Assembly: GCF_003352085.1 (NCBI RefSeq)
Contig: NZ_CP025804.1
Span: 2,418,001 to 2,482,000 of the forward strand
Length of the DNA stretch: 64,000 nucleotides
Source: Sulfitobacter sp. SK012
GTDB lineage: Bacteria; Pseudomonadota; Alphaproteobacteria; Rhodobacterales; Rhodobacteraceae
Direction: 5' to 3'
The position numbers and the translations under genes were made by a program. Position 1 is the stretch's first letter; every line of letters begins with the position of its first letter. The notes beneath the pieces are model-generated. The model was not told the DNA's origin and made no database searches. It saw only the letters and a program-made list of their open reading frames with translations. Of this stretch, positions 1-9,041 are shown piece after piece.

Positions 1-180
1 CGCCGGTAGCGTGCCGGCGTTTTGCCCGTCCAACGTTTGAACGCGACGGAGAATGCTGCCTGGTCGGAAAAGTCGAGCATGAAGGCTGTCTGGGCTATGC
101 TCTCGCCGTCTCGCAGAAAGCGCTTGGAAAGATCACATAGAACACCTTCAAGAAGTGCTTTGAAATCTGCGCGTACTGCT
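1..180 (-). pseudogene. AraC-family regulator, C-terminal remnant (runs off left edge)
   Basis: Reading the minus strand, this stretch encodes the second helix-turn-helix of an AraC/XylS regulator: around FSDQAAF followed by FKRWTGKTPARYRR, preceded by a helix region ending RFLRDGESIAQ. That is the classic C-terminal signature of the family. Going upstream (toward base 230) the same frame soon meets two close stop codons (AGC TGA CAC TGA), so the expected first HTH and sensor domain are absent or frameshifted. No start codon with a ribosome site is visible. I read it as a decayed or truncated regulator; the last few residues lie beyond base 1. Confidence 0.55.
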
Positions 181-382
181 GTTGCTGTACCGCCATACGC
201 CAAAATTCAGTGTCAGCTTGCCAGGTAGGTCCAATCGAAACATCACATTCCATACCACCCAAGGCACGAATATCGGAACTATTGAAAGAAACTCAAGACA
301 AACAACAACGATTTCCAAGCCGACCTATGCAAACAAAAATGTCCCTCAAAACGATCTTAGGAAATCTATGAGAATTGTGGTC

Positions 383-472
383 TGGCGGAGGCTCAGGGAT
401 TCGAACCCTGGGAGGACTTTCACCCTCGTCGGTTTTCAAGACCGGTGCATTCGACCACTCTGCCAAGCCTCC
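383..472 (-). tRNA. tRNA-Ser (anticodon UGA)
   Basis: On the minus strand a complete class II tRNA is visible. The acceptor arm GGAGGCT (472-466) pairs with AGCCTCC (393-387). The anticodon loop is CTTGAAA with anticodon TGA, there is a long variable arm typical of serine tRNAs, a T-loop GGTTCGAATCC, discriminator G, and an encoded CCA (385-383). It decodes UCA and UCG-type serine codons. It stands alone, with the AraC remnant downstream of it. Confidence 0.97.
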
Positions 473-731
473 GCAGAACGCTTTCCTAATCCGGCTCGGA
501 CGATTCGGCAAATGGACAAATGGGCATAAGTAAAAAAACTTTTCCTGTTGCCTTTCAAATTGCTGGAAATGGGGAAATTTGCCGATGTTCCTTGCTGTGT
601 CTTGTCGGCGCGGGTCCGCACAGGCTAGGGTATTCATCAAGACCCCCTTTCAGGGGGCGAACAGGCATGTCGGGGGGACCTCGACGCATCTGATCGGCAG
701 ACAGCCGGTCCGCAGGCAAGGACATAGTACC

Positions 732-1625
732 ATGAGCAGTGCAATCATTCTGGGCGAAGCGGCAACCACAAAGCGGCGCCGCGGCATCATCGGCGGCACG
801 CTCGCGTTGGCTTTGTTGGCGGGCTGTGACGACACGGGCAATTTCGCAATGCCATCCTTTGGCCAGGACGCCACAACGCCAGAGACGACCACGCAAGCAT
901 CGGGCGGCAAAACCGTTGAGCGCGATGTCGAAGCACCGGAGGTTTTTGCGGTGACTGATGAGGGGCTTTGGGACGGGCGGCCAAGCCTGGGCGGTGTGTG
1001 GGTCGCGCATCCTGACGTAGGCGATCCTGAACGCGTCATCATTCGCAACGAAGCCAATGGCAAGTTCGTGGTTGGGGCTTTGTTTCGGCGCGAGCGTGAA
1101 ATCCCTGGTCCCAAACTACAGATATCTTCTGACGCGGCCGCATCGCTGGGTATCTTGGCCGGTTCCCCTGCCCCGTTAAACGTCACGGCCCTGCGCCGTG
1201 AAGAAACTCAGGTGCCATCTGAGGCCGAGCCCGCAGATGAAGCTAGCGTTGAAACTGCAGCAATTGCGGCGCCCGCAGATGTTACAGCGGCACCGCTCGA
1301 TCCGATCGAGAGCGCCTCGGCTGCGATTGATGCGGCAGAACCAGCGGCCGTTGCGGCAGCAGCGCCTCAACCCGCGCCCAAGGCATCGTCATTGGCCAAG
1401 CCATTTGTGCAAATCGGCATCTTTAGCGTCGAAGCCAACGCCACACGTGCGGCGAAACAAATCCGCAGTGCAGGACTTTCCCCTACGGTCAAACGTCAAG
1501 AAACCAATGGCAAGCCGTTTTGGCGTGTGCTGGTTGGCCCTGCGGCCAATTCGGGTGAGCTTAAATCGAACCTGTCTGCCATCAAAGCCGAAGGCTTTAC
1601 AGATGCTTACGCCGTTACTAATTGA
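732..1625 (+). CDS. SPOR-domain lipoprotein
   Basis: A 297-residue envelope protein. The start at 732 is chosen because an AAGGA motif precedes it and it places a positively charged stretch (KRRRG) before a hydrophobic segment ending in a lipobox LLAGC. The middle is an Ala/Pro/Glu-rich linker of low complexity. The last ~75 residues form a SPOR repeat (from about PFVQIGIFSVEAN to TDAYAVTN), a fold known to bind denuded septal peptidoglycan. It lies 24 bases upstream of a D-Ala-D-Ala carboxypeptidase, fitting a cell-wall or division role. An in-frame start at 579 would add 51 residues but would bury the lipoprotein signal. Confidence 0.85.
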   Translation: MSSAIILGEAATTKRRRGIIGGTLALALLAGCDDTGNFAMPSFGQDATTPETTTQASGGKTVERDVEAPEVFAVTDEGLWDGRPSLGGVWVAHPDVGDPERVIIRNEANGKFVVGALFRREREIPGPKLQISSDAAASLGILAGSPAPLNVTALRREETQVPSEAEPADEASVETAAIAAPADVTAAPLDPIESASAAIDAAEPAAVAAAAPQPAPKASSLAKPFVQIGIFSVEANATRAAKQIRSAGLSPTVKRQETNGKPFWRVLVGPAANSGELKSNLSAIKAEGFTDAYAVTN

Positions 1626-1649
1626 TCTCAACTCAAGGGAGCTTGCCCT

Positions 1650-2819
1650 ATGATCCGGATAGTCCTTGCCACTTTGGCGCTGGTCGCCTCGACCCTGTCG
1701 GCCGTTGCATTTGAAACGAGCGCTACGGCGGCCTACGTTGTAGACCAGACTACAGGCACCGTGCTTTTGGCCAAAAATGCCGATACGCCGCTGCCGCCTG
1801 CGTCGATGTCCAAACTGATGACGCTTTACATGGCGTTCGAGGCCCTAGAGCGCGGCAAATCAAACGGCGGGCTTGAGTTGGATGAATTGCTGCCGGTATC
1901 GGCCCAAGCTATGAGCTATGGGGGTTCCACGCTATTTTTGAGGACTGGCGAGCGCGTTAGTGTTGAGAACCTACTCCGCGGCATCATCGTGCTGTCGGGC
2001 AATGACGCTTGCGTTGTGATTGCCGAAGCGCTTTCGCCTGACGGGACCGAAGGTGGCTTTGCACGGCTGATGACCCAGCGCGGCGCACAGCTTGGCATGA
2101 CCAATTCTACATTCACAAACTCCAACGGATGGCCCAAGGCGGGGCACCGCATGTCGATGCGTGATCTGGGACTGCTGGCCAACCGCATCATCACCGATTT
2201 CCCACAGTTCTATCCATTGTTTGCAGAAAAAGAATTCCTCTTTGACGAAGCTGAAGCCAGCAACCGGTTTAACCGCAATCCACTGCTCACGTTGGGCATC
2301 GGGGCTGATGGCCTCAAGACTGGGCACACCCAAGAAGCGGGCTATGGCCTGACTGGATCAGCCAAGCAGGGCAACCGGAGGATTATTTTTGTCTTGTCGG
2401 GGTTGGATAGCGCCGCGGCCCGCGCCCAAGAAGCCGAAGCGATTGTGAATTGGGCCTTTCGCCAGTTTGCACAGACCGAGCTTGGCACCGCAGGCCAAAA
2501 GATCGCGGACGCAGATGTTACGATTGGGGCCGAAGCCACCGTGGGCCTGGTATTGGCCAAGGACCTAAGTGTTTTGGTACCAACCAATGCAAGTGAAGGG
2601 CTGAAAGCAGAAGTGATCTACGAGGGCCCTGTGCGCGCACCAATCAGCAAAGGCGATGAGCTGGGCGAATTGGTCGTAACACCGCAAGGCCTGCCCGAGA
2701 CGCGCGTGCCATTGCTGGCAGACCGCGACATCGGGGTTTACGGCTTTAAGGAACGGATGCTGGCCGCTGCGCAACATTTGCTGGTGCGGATCAATCAGGG
2801 GCCCGAGGGCGCTTCGTGA
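1650..2819 (+). CDS. D-alanyl-D-alanine carboxypeptidase (PBP5/6 class)
   Basis: A 389-residue periplasmic penicillin-binding protein that trims the terminal D-Ala from peptidoglycan pentapeptides. It has an N-terminal signal peptide ending around AVAFET. The active-site motifs of serine peptidase family S11 are all present: SMSK with the nucleophile Ser near residue 52, SGN near 116, and KTG near 223. A C-terminal beta domain follows, and the end looks amphipathic (ERMLAAAQHLLVRIN), as for membrane-anchoring helices of this class. The start has AAGGGAG upstream. It overlaps the thymidylate kinase start by four bases, so the two are probably translationally coupled. Confidence 0.93.
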   Translation: MIRIVLATLALVASTLSAVAFETSATAAYVVDQTTGTVLLAKNADTPLPPASMSKLMTLYMAFEALERGKSNGGLELDELLPVSAQAMSYGGSTLFLRTGERVSVENLLRGIIVLSGNDACVVIAEALSPDGTEGGFARLMTQRGAQLGMTNSTFTNSNGWPKAGHRMSMRDLGLLANRIITDFPQFYPLFAEKEFLFDEAEASNRFNRNPLLTLGIGADGLKTGHTQEAGYGLTGSAKQGNRRIIFVLSGLDSAAARAQEAEAIVNWAFRQFAQTELGTAGQKIADADVTIGAEATVGLVLAKDLSVLVPTNASEGLKAEVIYEGPVRAPISKGDELGELVVTPQGLPETRVPLLADRDIGVYGFKERMLAAAQHLLVRINQGPEGAS

Positions 2820-3445
2820 CGGCAAACGGCCTGTTCATTAGTTTCGAAGGCATCGACGGCTCCGGAAAATCAACGCAAGTCACATTGCTCGCGGCGCATC
2901 TGCGCGGCTTGGGGCGTGATGTGGTGGTAACCCGCGAACCCGGCGGTAGTCCCGGTGCCGAAGAAATTCGCGCATTGGTTTTGCAGGGCGATCCTGACCG
3001 CTGGTCTGCTGAGACGGAGATATTGCTTTTTACCGCAGCGCGCCGGGACCATCTTGAGCGGTTGATCCGCCCTGCCCTTGCCGCCGGTAGCATTGTGATT
3101 TGTGACCGATTTGCGGACAGCACCCGGATGTACCAAGGTCTTAGCCGAGGTGACCTGCGGGGCACCGTCGACACACTACATGATCTGATGATCGGGGTTG
3201 AGCCCGACCTGACTGTGTTGATCGATATGGACCCCGACGACGGGCTTGCGCGGGCCAAAGGGCGCCAAGGTCATGAAGAGCGATTTGAGGATTTTGGCAG
3301 CACGCTTCAGGCACAGATGCGTGCCGGGTTTCTAGCGTTGGCCCAAGAATTTTCTGATAGGTTCGTGGTCATTAACGGCGCCCAAGATATCTCGGACGTG
3401 GCAAATGACATCACCCGTGCGGTCGAAAGCCGGATTCAAGGTTAA
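2816..3445 (+). CDS. tmk: Thymidylate kinase
   Basis: A 209-residue cytosolic kinase converting dTMP to dTDP. The P-loop EGIDGSGKST lies at residues 11-20, the DRF/DSTRMYQG dTMP-binding segment near residue 100, and the family length is normal (about 205-215). Translation begins at a GTG that overlaps the stop of the preceding carboxypeptidase gene (GTGA). The tmk-holB-tatD order seen here is a common conserved arrangement in alphaproteobacteria, but in this window a copC gene on the opposite strand sits between tmk and holB. Confidence 0.96.
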   Translation: MTANGLFISFEGIDGSGKSTQVTLLAAHLRGLGRDVVVTREPGGSPGAEEIRALVLQGDPDRWSAETEILLFTAARRDHLERLIRPALAAGSIVICDRFADSTRMYQGLSRGDLRGTVDTLHDLMIGVEPDLTVLIDMDPDDGLARAKGRQGHEERFEDFGSTLQAQMRAGFLALAQEFSDRFVVINGAQDISDVANDITRAVESRIQG

Positions 3446-3576
3446 CGCGGCAGAGTCAGCACGCTAGTCAAAGCGAACAGCATTGCAACACTGACTGTTC
3501 CTGCCGCTTTAAGAACACCTAAATGGTGTGCCGCCTGGGTCGCAACTAACGCTAGGCTCCCGGCGTTCAACAGCGG
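3442..3576 (-). pseudogene. Possible membrane-protein (CopD-like?) C-terminal remnant
   Basis: Immediately downstream of copC on the same strand an open stretch of about 44 codons has no ATG; possible TTG or CTG starts lie next to the copC stop. It would encode a short peptide with one hydrophobic segment (AAGTVSVAMLFALTSVLTL) and ends at a TAA overlapping the tmk stop. In many genomes copC is followed by copD, so this could be the tail of a deleted copD. The similarity is too short to assert; it may be a chance frame. Confidence 0.2.
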
Positions 3577-3577
3577 A

Positions 3578-3919
3578 TTATTTAACCGTAAAGCTGACGC
3601 CGCCCGTCATGGCGTGGCCATCGGTCCCCAGAGCGCGCCAATCAAGTTCGTAGGTCCCAGGGCCAAGATCCGTCAAAGGAAGCGCTATATTGGCCGCAAA
3701 CCCTTTCAACGCATCGAGCGCGATGTCTTCGTTTTTCTTTCCATCAAGATAGACCTCAACTCGAGTCAGACGGATTTTCCCAGTAAAAATCAGCGCAACT
3801 TCGGGCGGCACGGATTGCAATACGGCCCCATTCGCCGGGGTGCTGAGTTGAAGCGTTGCATGAGCAAAAGCGGACGTTGCGAAGATGCTGAGGGCAAGAA
3901 CATGCAGGATCATTTTCAT
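3578..3919 (-). CDS. copC: CopC-like periplasmic copper-binding protein
   Basis: A 113-residue secreted protein. The start at 3919 is supported by AAAGGAG eight bases upstream and by a clear signal peptide (MKMILHVLALSIFATSAFA) cleaved before HATLQLS. CopC domains bind Cu(II) with the N-terminal His of the mature protein and a C-terminal Asp/His pair; here the mature N-terminus begins with His, and DGHAMTGG is present near the end. The beta-sandwich repeats (PANGAVLQSVPPEVALIFTG, VEVYLDG) match the family. It is encoded opposite to tmk and holB, so it interrupts that operon and has its own promoter. Unusually, no complete copD follows. Confidence 0.88.
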   Translation of the reverse strand: MKMILHVLALSIFATSAFAHATLQLSTPANGAVLQSVPPEVALIFTGKIRLTRVEVYLDGKKNEDIALDALKGFAANIALPLTDLGPGTYELDWRALGTDGHAMTGGVSFTVK

Positions 3920-4039
3920 CAGTCGGCTCCTTTGGATCAGTTGCCGGAGATCAGGCCCCAAGGGTGTATCAAGCCCGGCAAAATGCACAATGGCGCATCC
4001 CCCATTCCCTCGGCTCGCAAACATGCTAAACCGCATGAT

Positions 4040-5155
4040 ATGAGCGATGAAACCCCTCCCCAGCCAGAACGCCTTGAAGGTGCGCCGCACCCGCGTGATA
4101 CCGTCCGTCTGATCGGGCAAGACGCGGCAGAAGCAGCGTTTGTCGATGCGTTCAACACCAGCCGGCTACATCATGCATGGCTGCTGACAGGCCCACGTGG
4201 CGTGGGCAAAGCGACGCTTGCGTGGCGTATCGCACGGTTTCTGCTGACCACCCCGGCGCCAGATGCGGGCGGCATGTTTGCACCTGAGCCTGCCACGTCA
4301 CTGGAAGTGTCCGCCGATCACCCAATCGCACAACGCATCGCAGCAGGTGGCGAAGGGCGTATTCGTAATGTCACCCGTTCGGTCAATCCGGACACCAAAA
4401 AACTGCGTCGAGAGATTGTCGCTGACGACATTCGCAGTCTCAATCAATTTTTTCAGATGTCCGCGCCCGATGGCGGCTACCGTGTGGTCATCATCGACGA
4501 TGCTGATTTGATGAACATGACGGCCGCCAACGCGTTGTTGAAGATGCTCGAAGAACCCCCTGCTCGTGCTGTTTTGCTGCTGATCAGCCACCAGCCATCG
4601 AGCCTTTTGCCCACGATCCGCTCGCGCTGTCGCACGTTGGCTTTGCGGACGCTGGACAGCGACGGTGTGGCCGAAGCGATGGCACAAGCGGGCGTTGATG
4701 CGGACCGAAGTGGTGGCTTGGCCGCACTCTCCGGGGGTTCGGTTGGAGGAGCGATGCGCCTGTCTCTCTTGGGCGGTGCTCAGATTTACCGCGAGCTTGT
4801 TGGTCTCATGGAAACGATGCCGCGCATGGACCGCCCCCGTGCCTTGCGACTTGCGGATGCGGCTGCGACCCGCGGGGCTGAGGCCAAACGCGATTTGCTC
4901 TTTGTGTTGCTGGATTTGCTGCTTGCCCGTCTGGCGCGCACTGGTGCGACAGGGTCACCCCCAGACCCCGAAGCGGTCCCCGGCGAGGCACAGGTGCTTG
5001 CCCGCCTTTCGCCATCACCGCACCAAGCACGGATCTGGGCCGATCTGGCCCCTGAAATATCCGCAAGGGCGCGTCATGGGATCGCGGTCAACCTTGACCC
5101 TGCCGCGTTGGTCCTAGATACCCTGATCAAGATCAGCCAAGCGGCACCGCGCTAA
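4040..5155 (+). CDS. holB: DNA polymerase III subunit delta'
   Basis: A 371-residue clamp-loader subunit that helps load the beta sliding clamp. The start MSDETPP at 4040 is preferred: the open frame extends upstream to 3614, but that part overlaps copC antisense and is not protein-like. A Walker A-like GPRGVGKAT lies near residue 47, the DDADLMNMTAANALLKMLEEPP block is the conserved sensor region of delta'/gamma proteins, and an SRC motif (TIRSRCRTL) follows. TatD and an MBL-fold hydrolase are immediately downstream, the usual partners. Confidence 0.93.
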   Translation: MSDETPPQPERLEGAPHPRDTVRLIGQDAAEAAFVDAFNTSRLHHAWLLTGPRGVGKATLAWRIARFLLTTPAPDAGGMFAPEPATSLEVSADHPIAQRIAAGGEGRIRNVTRSVNPDTKKLRREIVADDIRSLNQFFQMSAPDGGYRVVIIDDADLMNMTAANALLKMLEEPPARAVLLLISHQPSSLLPTIRSRCRTLALRTLDSDGVAEAMAQAGVDADRSGGLAALSGGSVGGAMRLSLLGGAQIYRELVGLMETMPRMDRPRALRLADAAATRGAEAKRDLLFVLLDLLLARLARTGATGSPPDPEAVPGEAQVLARLSPSPHQARIWADLAPEISARARHGIAVNLDPAALVLDTLIKISQAAPR

Positions 5156-5184
5156 GTGTGGTCCGCGTACCAAAGCGGACCCCC

Positions 5185-5991
5185 ATGACCCAAACGCCCC
5201 CCATCACCGACAGCCATTGCCACCTTGATTTTCCAGATTTCGAAGGCGAGCTAAACGACGTTATCGCGCGCGCGGCTGAGGCCGGTGTGACGCGGATGGT
5301 CACCATTTGCACCAAGCTGAAAAATGAACCTGCGGTGCGGGCCATCGCGGAGGCGCATGCGCCGGTTTTCTATGCGGCCGGCACTCACCCAATGAGCGTG
5401 GCAACGGAGCCGATGGCAACCCTTGATCAGCTTATAGAGATCGCCCAGCATCCCAAGATGGTTGGCATTGGCGAGACTGGTCTGGATTACCACTACACTG
5501 CTGAAAGTGCTCAGGACCAACAGACATCTTTGCGGCTTCACATTGCGGCCGCGCGCGAGACGGGACTGCCGCTGATCATTCACGCGCGCGACGCTGATGA
5601 TGATATGGCCGCAATCCTGCGCGAAGAACACAAAACTGGTGCATACACGTGTGTCATGCATTGCTTTTCTTCGTCCGAAGCGTTGGGGCAAGCGGCCTTG
5701 GATCTGGGTTTCTATCTGAGCATGTCGGGCATCACGGCCTTTCCCAAGTCCCAAGAGCTGCGCGATATCTTTGCGCGCGCGCCGTTAGACCGGATTTTGG
5801 TCGAAACAGACAGCCCATACCTTGCGCCGCCACCTTTTCGCGGCAAACGTAACGAGCCTGCCTACACAGCCCATACAGCCACCCGTGCCGCAGAAACCTT
5901 TGGTATGGATTACGTCGATTTTGCCGCTCAGACGCAGGCCAATTTCGAACGTCTTTTCACCAAGGTTGCCGGCTTTGAGGCCGCTACTTGA
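5185..5991 (+). CDS. TatD-family metal-dependent hydrolase (DNase)
   Basis: A 268-residue cytosolic TIM-barrel hydrolase of the TatD family, with 3'-5' exonuclease or DNase activity known for characterised members. Metal ligand motifs are visible in order: DSHCHLDF at the N-terminus, GETGLDYHY, a His after LPLIIHARD, MHCFSSS, and ILVETDSPYLAP with the final Asp. The start at 5185 gives the canonical N-terminus just before DSHCHL; an earlier GTG at 5158 is possible but adds only a charged tail. It ends overlapping the start of the next gene (TGATG), consistent with an operon from holB. Confidence 0.93.
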   Translation: MTQTPPITDSHCHLDFPDFEGELNDVIARAAEAGVTRMVTICTKLKNEPAVRAIAEAHAPVFYAAGTHPMSVATEPMATLDQLIEIAQHPKMVGIGETGLDYHYTAESAQDQQTSLRLHIAAARETGLPLIIHARDADDDMAAILREEHKTGAYTCVMHCFSSSEALGQAALDLGFYLSMSGITAFPKSQELRDIFARAPLDRILVETDSPYLAPPPFRGKRNEPAYTAHTATRAAETFGMDYVDFAAQTQANFERLFTKVAGFEAAT

Positions 5992-6791
5992 TGGATGTGA
6001 TGCGTATCACAATTTTAGGCTGCGGATCATCGGGTGGTGTGCCGCGTTTGGGCGGACATTGGGGCGCGTGTGATCCACACAACCCCAAAAACAACCGTCG
6101 CCGCTGTTCGATCCTTGTGGAGCGGGTTGCCGAAACCGGGATCACCTCGGTTCTGATCGACACCTCCCCTGACATGCGCGCGCAACTTTTGGATGCAGGT
6201 GTTGGACGGCTCGATGCGGTGATCTATACCCATTCGCACGCGGATCATGTGCACGGCATTGATGATTTGCGCATGATCGTGATCAACATGCGCAAGCGAC
6301 TGCCTGTTTGGGCCGATATCCCTACCCATGCCGCACTTACGGACCGTTTCAGCTATGCTTTTGTGCAACCTGAGGGATCATCCTATCCGCCGATCCTTGA
6401 TCTCAACATGATAGATAGTGAGATCAATATTGACGGGCCCGGCGGTACCTTGCGATTTACACCCTTTGAAGTTGCGCATGGCGGGATGAACGCGCTTGGG
6501 TTTCGCATGAACGATGTAGCGTATCTACCTGATGTTTCAGCTTTACCTGACGCGGCGTGGCAGCAACTGGAGGGCCTGAAATGCTGGATCGTGGACGCCT
6601 TGCGCCGTGAGCCGCATCCGACCCACAGCCACTTGGCACAAACGCTTGATTGGATCGCCGATGTGGCCCCCAACGAAGCCGTGTTGACCAACATGCACAA
6701 TGATCTCGATTACGAGACCGTCGCGGCCGAGACGCCTGAGCATATCCGCCCCGCCTTTGACGGCATGACACTTGAGTTCCCGATCAGTTAA
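5991..6791 (+). CDS. Metallo-beta-lactamase-fold hydrolase (PhnP-like)
   Basis: A cytosolic MBL-fold protein of about 266 residues. The Zn-binding signature HSHADHVHGID is intact, with further His and Asp ligands (EVAHGG, LPDVS, HSHLAQ, NMHNDLD). Members of this branch include the phosphodiesterase PhnP, but in alphaproteobacteria this copy usually travels with tatD and holB, and its physiological substrate is not settled. The ATG at 5991 overlaps the tatD stop; ATG 6000 (MRITILGCG) is an equally good start because the family fold begins there. Confidence 0.85.
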   Translation: MDVMRITILGCGSSGGVPRLGGHWGACDPHNPKNNRRRCSILVERVAETGITSVLIDTSPDMRAQLLDAGVGRLDAVIYTHSHADHVHGIDDLRMIVINMRKRLPVWADIPTHAALTDRFSYAFVQPEGSSYPPILDLNMIDSEINIDGPGGTLRFTPFEVAHGGMNALGFRMNDVAYLPDVSALPDAAWQQLEGLKCWIVDALRREPHPTHSHLAQTLDWIADVAPNEAVLTNMHNDLDYETVAAETPEHIRPAFDGMTLEFPIS

Positions 6792-6817
6792 GGCACTTCG
6801 CCCCGAAAGCCGTTTTT

Positions 6818-7747
6818 ATGCAAACCCTATTGGACGTCATCCTGCCGGTTTTCATCGTCATCGGCTTTGGCTATGTGTCTGTCTGGCGCGGATGGTTTCC
6901 AGTCTCTGGCATCGACGGTGTGATGAAATTCGCCCAAAGTTTTGCCATCCCCTGTCTGCTTTTCCAGGCCATCGCCCAGCTTGATCTGTCAGTCAGTTTT
7001 GACCCGCGCTTGCTACTCAGCTTTTATGGTGGGGCGACGATCTGTTTTGCTCTTGGCATCTTCGGCGCGCGTCTCCTCTTTCGCCGAGACTGGGAAGATT
7101 GCGTCGCCATCGGCTTTTGCTGCCTGTTCTCTAATTCGGTCCTCTTGGGGTTGCCCATAACAGAGCGTGCCTACGGACCCGACGCGCTCACTGGAACTTA
7201 CGTCATCATCGCGTTCCATGCGCCATTTTGTTACGCGCTTGGCATCACCGTCATGGAGATCACCAAAAACCGCGGCAAATCAGTTGGCTCCATCGCACGC
7301 AACGTTGGCCGTGCGATGTTTCGAAATGCGCTGGTGATCGGGATTTCGGCCGGGTTTATCGTGAACATAACGGGTTTTCAGATGCCCGAGGTTGTGGATG
7401 ACGCGCTGTCATTGATCGTACGCGCAGCGCTGCCAGCAGCTCTTTTTGCCCTAGGGGGCGTGTTGATCCAATACAAACCAGAGGGCGACATGAAGGCCAT
7501 CGCGATGGTTTGTGGCATCGCACTGATCGTGCATCCTTCTCTGGTGTGGCTCTTTGGTACAACATTGCAGCTGCCACAGGATTTCTTCCGCTCTGGCGTC
7601 CTTACAGCCGCAATGGCACCAGGTTTTAACGCCTATATATTTGCAAACATGTATGGCCGCGCGCGCCGGGTCGCGGCGTCTTCTGTGTTGATCGCCACGA
7701 TTGCGTCGATTGGAACAGTTTGGGTCTGGTTGATGGTGCTGGCTTAA
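6818..7747 (+). CDS. AEC-family permease (auxin efflux carrier-like)
   Basis: A 309-residue inner-membrane transporter with about ten hydrophobic segments spread over the whole length. It begins directly with a membrane helix (TLLDVILPVFIVIGFGY), a hallmark of the AEC/bile-acid-type carriers; conserved FSNSVLLGLP and PAALFALGG segments fit this family. Bacterial members export or import small carboxylates; the substrate cannot be read from sequence. It lies 26 bases after the MBL hydrolase gene on the same strand and may be read through from that operon. It is convergent with the LacI-type gene downstream. Confidence 0.82.
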   Translation: MQTLLDVILPVFIVIGFGYVSVWRGWFPVSGIDGVMKFAQSFAIPCLLFQAIAQLDLSVSFDPRLLLSFYGGATICFALGIFGARLLFRRDWEDCVAIGFCCLFSNSVLLGLPITERAYGPDALTGTYVIIAFHAPFCYALGITVMEITKNRGKSVGSIARNVGRAMFRNALVIGISAGFIVNITGFQMPEVVDDALSLIVRAALPAALFALGGVLIQYKPEGDMKAIAMVCGIALIVHPSLVWLFGTTLQLPQDFFRSGVLTAAMAPGFNAYIFANMYGRARRVAASSVLIATIASIGTVWVWLMVLA

Positions 7748-7859
7748 TCGGTAGCCAAAATTATAAAATAGATCGCTCTGCTCTTGAGCCGCGGGTGAGC
7801 TGCTATACCATATACATTGATCACATGAACTACGTTCTGTAAGATGCTGAATTAATGAT

Positions 7860-7877
7860 TGAATGAATATTTATTCA
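7860..7877. repeat. AT-rich palindrome between convergent genes
   Basis: TGAATGAAT followed directly by ATTTATTCA is an inverted repeat with one mismatch, in the 189-base gap between the AEC permease and the LacI-type gene. It is AT-rich and lacks the GC stem of a standard rho-independent terminator, so its role is unclear. Confidence 0.35.
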
Positions 7878-7936
7878 GTGATTTTAGATGAGTGTTATCG
7901 AAGCATGTTATCGCTGAATTGAGCGGGTGTTTGCCC

Positions 7937-8959
7937 CTATTCAGCGGGCGCGCCAAGGGAGTCGCGTATCCTAAGAGAAATCTGCAATTCCTCTGAAACG
8001 GCGGCATCGCCCCCCTCGACGATTGCAACCAGCTCCTTTGCTGCTTTTCGACCCATCTCGCGGTGCGGCACGTGAACGGTTGTCAGGCTTGGTGTCACGA
8101 TCCGGGACACGTCGATATCGTCAAATCCGGTGATGGACACATCTTCTGGCACGCGCAGCCCCATTTCTCGGGCACCCTTCAGGGCCCCAGCGGCAAGCAC
8201 GTCATTGCCACACATCACCACGGTCGGAGTGACGTCGGACGACATCATTTGCTTAAACGCCGTCTCACCGTTTTCGATGTCATAAGGTGTCTCTATGACA
8301 GGGACTGTCGCAGGATCGACCCCATGTGCGGAAACGGTGTCCATGACCCCTTGCAGGCGGTCTTTGGCGCGGTCGTTGCCCTTTACGATCGCGGAAATCA
8401 TCCCGATGCGCCTGTGCCCAAGCTCCCAAACTTTTTCGCACAGAAGCTGCATCGACGCGCGGTTATCGAATCCTATGGCGGGTTGTTTGTTTTCAGATTG
8501 GAACGCCCATGCCAGCAGAACTGGAATATTTCGACCTTCCAAATATTCATATATCGCGGGTTCACGATCATAGCCGATCAAAAGCAACCCATCTGCCCCG
8601 CGAGCCACCAGCGCCCGTATTTGCTGATCTTCGACGTCGGGCCGGTAGCCTGTGCTGGACACCAGCAAGGTGTAACCCAGCTCGTGCAGCTCTTCTTGAA
8701 AGGCTTGTATGCCGCGCGCAAAAATTGCGTTTTCCATTGTGGGGATAATGGCCCCGATTGTGCGGGTCCGCTTGACAGCCATCACGCGCGCGCCAAAATT
8801 TGGTGTATATCCCAATGCGTTAACCGCCGACATGACGCGTTCACGTGTGGTTTTGTTTACTTGGTCTGGCAGATTTAGGCACCGAGAAACCGTTGCCGTC
8901 GACACGCCAGCTGTCTTGGCTACGTCTTCAAGAGTAGGAATGGATGGGCGGCCTGACAT
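7937..8959 (-). CDS. LacI/GntR-type transcriptional repressor of the sulfonate operon
   Basis: A 340-residue LacI-family regulator. The N-terminal HTH (LEDVAKTAGVSTATVSRCLN) and hinge helix (NALGYTPNFGARVMAVKRT) are typical, followed by a periplasmic-binding-protein-like effector domain (from about TIGAIIP). It is divergent from the TRAP/HpsN operon, with a LacI-type palindrome (9042-9055) in between, so it probably represses that operon until a pathway ligand binds. The ligand is inferred to be the sulfonate or an intermediate; this cannot be seen in the sequence. Confidence 0.9.
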   Translation of the reverse strand: MSGRPSIPTLEDVAKTAGVSTATVSRCLNLPDQVNKTTRERVMSAVNALGYTPNFGARVMAVKRTRTIGAIIPTMENAIFARGIQAFQEELHELGYTLLVSSTGYRPDVEDQQIRALVARGADGLLLIGYDREPAIYEYLEGRNIPVLLAWAFQSENKQPAIGFDNRASMQLLCEKVWELGHRRIGMISAIVKGNDRAKDRLQGVMDTVSAHGVDPATVPVIETPYDIENGETAFKQMMSSDVTPTVVMCGNDVLAAGALKGAREMGLRVPEDVSITGFDDIDVSRIVTPSLTTVHVPHREMGRKAAKELVAIVEGGDAAVSEELQISLRIRDSLGAPAE

Positions 8960-9041
8960 CTTAACACCTTACAGAATATTCCGACCTTTCGAATAACACA
9001 GTGAGGAAAAAGAAAAACGGGGTAAATCGATCCCACTCAAA

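Noticed and set aside
643..657. CCCCCTTTCAGGGGG hairpin upstream of the SPOR lipoprotein
   Set aside because: Short stem, no T-run and no downstream gene end; probably incidental or a leader hairpin.
3614..4039. N-terminal extension of holB
   Set aside because: It is the reverse of copC, which has its own ribosome site and signal peptide; delta' proteins start near MSDETPP.
8063..8878. 271-codon plus-strand open frame
   Set aside because: It is the reverse of the LacI-type gene; residue use is His/Cys-rich and unlike real proteins.
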